64,000 nt of DNA from the NCBI RefSeq assembly GCF_001949145.1, contig NW_019091469.1, forward strand, positions 145,701 through 209,700, given 5' to 3'. The stretch is from Acanthaster planci. Lineage: Eukaryota > Echinodermata > Asteroidea > Valvatida > Acanthasteridae. The notes beneath the pieces were generated by a model, which searched no databases, was not told the origin of the DNA, and saw only the letters and a program-made list of their open reading frames with translations. Numbering within the stretch: position 1 is the stretch's first letter; every line of letters starts with the position of its first letter. Below are positions 63,588 through 64,000 of the stretch, piece by piece. The position numbers and the translations under genes were made by a program.

Positions 63588-63679
63588 TGAGGGCATCGAG
63601 AGCTTTGTACTTCTCTTCCAGGGACAGGAGGCACGGCAAACATTTGAGAATGACTTTGCCGAAGCCAAGAAGAAATTAG
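63588..63679 (+). CDS. ARHGEF17: ARHGEF17-like exon I: PH C-terminal strand and helix
   Basis: This 92-nt exon completes the split histidine codon, encodes 30 further codons and leaves one base (G) for the next. The acceptor is CTCATTTCCAG and the donor is TTAG|GTAAGT in phase 1. The product EGIESFVLLFQGQEARQTFE is the last PH strand and turn, followed by the C-terminal helix NDFAEAKKKL. Most PH domains have an invariant tryptophan in this helix; here the corresponding position appears to be phenylalanine, which I also recall in vertebrate ARHGEF17, so it is a family trait and not a defect. Exon J follows after a 175-bp intron. Confidence 0.9.
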
Positions 63680-63854
63680 GTAAGTGCCCTTTGCATTACC
63701 AATGCTGTACATGCATGCATGTTTTCAAAGGTTGCTAAAAATGAGGGTTCCCATGGTACTTTGGCTATGTTTGTTTCTTCTGTTTCAAGAAACTTAATTT
63801 GTCAAGTACTCTTGTTTCATTTTTCTATTCACAGCTGCGCGGTCCAAGGATCAC

Positions 63855-64000
63855 TTCCCTCCAGTGTTCCTGTACCCTATCCCCATCATGAAGACGCGGA
63901 GTGGCATGCAGTTCTCCTGTGCAGCCCCCAGCTTGGGAACCATGAGCAACTCACTACGAGACGTCTGGGTGTGCAATAGTGACGGCTATGTAGGCCAGGT
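63855..64000 (+). CDS. ARHGEF17: ARHGEF17-like exon J: start of C-terminal region (cut by window edge)
   Basis: The acceptor TTTTTCTATTCACAG is in phase 1 and completes an alanine codon. The visible 146 nt encode a linker (ARSKDHFPPVFLYP), the near-invariant motif IPIMKTRSGMQFSCAAP, and VWVCNSDGYVGQ, which corresponds to the first strand segment of the C-terminal beta-propeller of ARHGEF17. The last bases read GGCCAG|GT. They may be either the splice donor, with the exon ending at 63998, or coding sequence continuing with valine; the window ends too early to decide. This motif is the strongest argument for ARHGEF17 over other DH-PH proteins. Confidence 0.88.

Larger units (their letters stand above)
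36342..64000 (+). other. ARHGEF17: ARHGEF17-like RhoGEF gene (partial, ten exons visible)
   Basis: Ten exons join in a single open frame with canonical GT-AG introns and matching phases (0,0,0,0,0,2,0,2,1). Together they encode about 460 residues: a DH domain, a PH domain and the start of the C-terminal region. RhoGEFs of this kind load GTP onto Rho GTPases; vertebrate ARHGEF17 acts mainly on RhoA-type GTPases in actin and junction control (family knowledge). The assignment to ARHGEF17, rather than ARHGEF10 or ARHGEF10L, rests on the DH sequence, the QSLD-type segment inside the PH insertion and the motif IPIMKTRSGMQFSCAAP after the PH domain, which I recall as nearly identical in vertebrate ARHGEF17. 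In vertebrates most of the N-terminal half lies in one large first exon; nothing like it is visible here. The 3' end is cut by the window edge. Confidence 0.85.

Overview
This is a eukaryotic, intron-rich genomic window carrying the middle part of one plus-strand protein-coding gene. The recognisable gene is a homolog of vertebrate ARHGEF17 (TEM4/p164-RhoGEF), a Rho guanine-nucleotide exchange factor. Ten exons between 36342 and the right edge join in one frame across canonical GT-AG introns. They encode the whole DH catalytic domain, a PH domain with a long helical insertion, and the first segment of the C-terminal region that in vertebrate ARHGEF17 leads into a beta-propeller. The gene continues beyond 64000, and its N-terminal coding part is not recognisable in the window. 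No RNA gene, CRISPR array or complete transposon with coding capacity was seen.

The organism looks like a marine invertebrate animal (echinoderm, hemichordate, amphioxus or mollusc; I cannot choose between them). The reasons are kilobase-scale AT-rich introns, GC-rich exon codons, close similarity to the vertebrate protein, and the short palindrome ACATGT/GTACATGTAC scattered through the non-coding DNA, including a 7-unit array at 8235. This assignment is inference.

Layout. 1-36341: non-coding as far as I can tell, probably a very long 5' intron or upstream DNA. It holds a 697-N assembly gap at 917-1613, an imperfect inverted repeat (13820-14194), the first copy of a 0.3 kb interspersed repeat (16843-17125), a 125-bp tandem duplication (26236-26486) and a tRNA-derived SINE head (34825-34892). 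36342-50364: exons A-D of the DH domain, with introns of 5.5, 6.9 and 1.1 kb; the 6.9-kb intron contains the second interspersed repeat copy and a CpG-richer patch. 50365-55264: a 4.9-kb intron with a cluster of fold-back DNA: a perfect 96-bp-arm inverted repeat (52204-52476) and a 168-bp MITE-like element flanked by TA (52840-53007). 55265-64000: exons E-J, covering the end of DH, the PH domain and the start of the C-terminal region.

The most interesting items are the perfect long hairpin in the intron, the fold-back element next to it, the unrelated interspersed repeat family, a Lys-to-Gln change at a normally conserved DH residue, and a possible 15-nt alternative splice donor at the start of the PH domain. 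I did not find evidence for a wholly new biological system.
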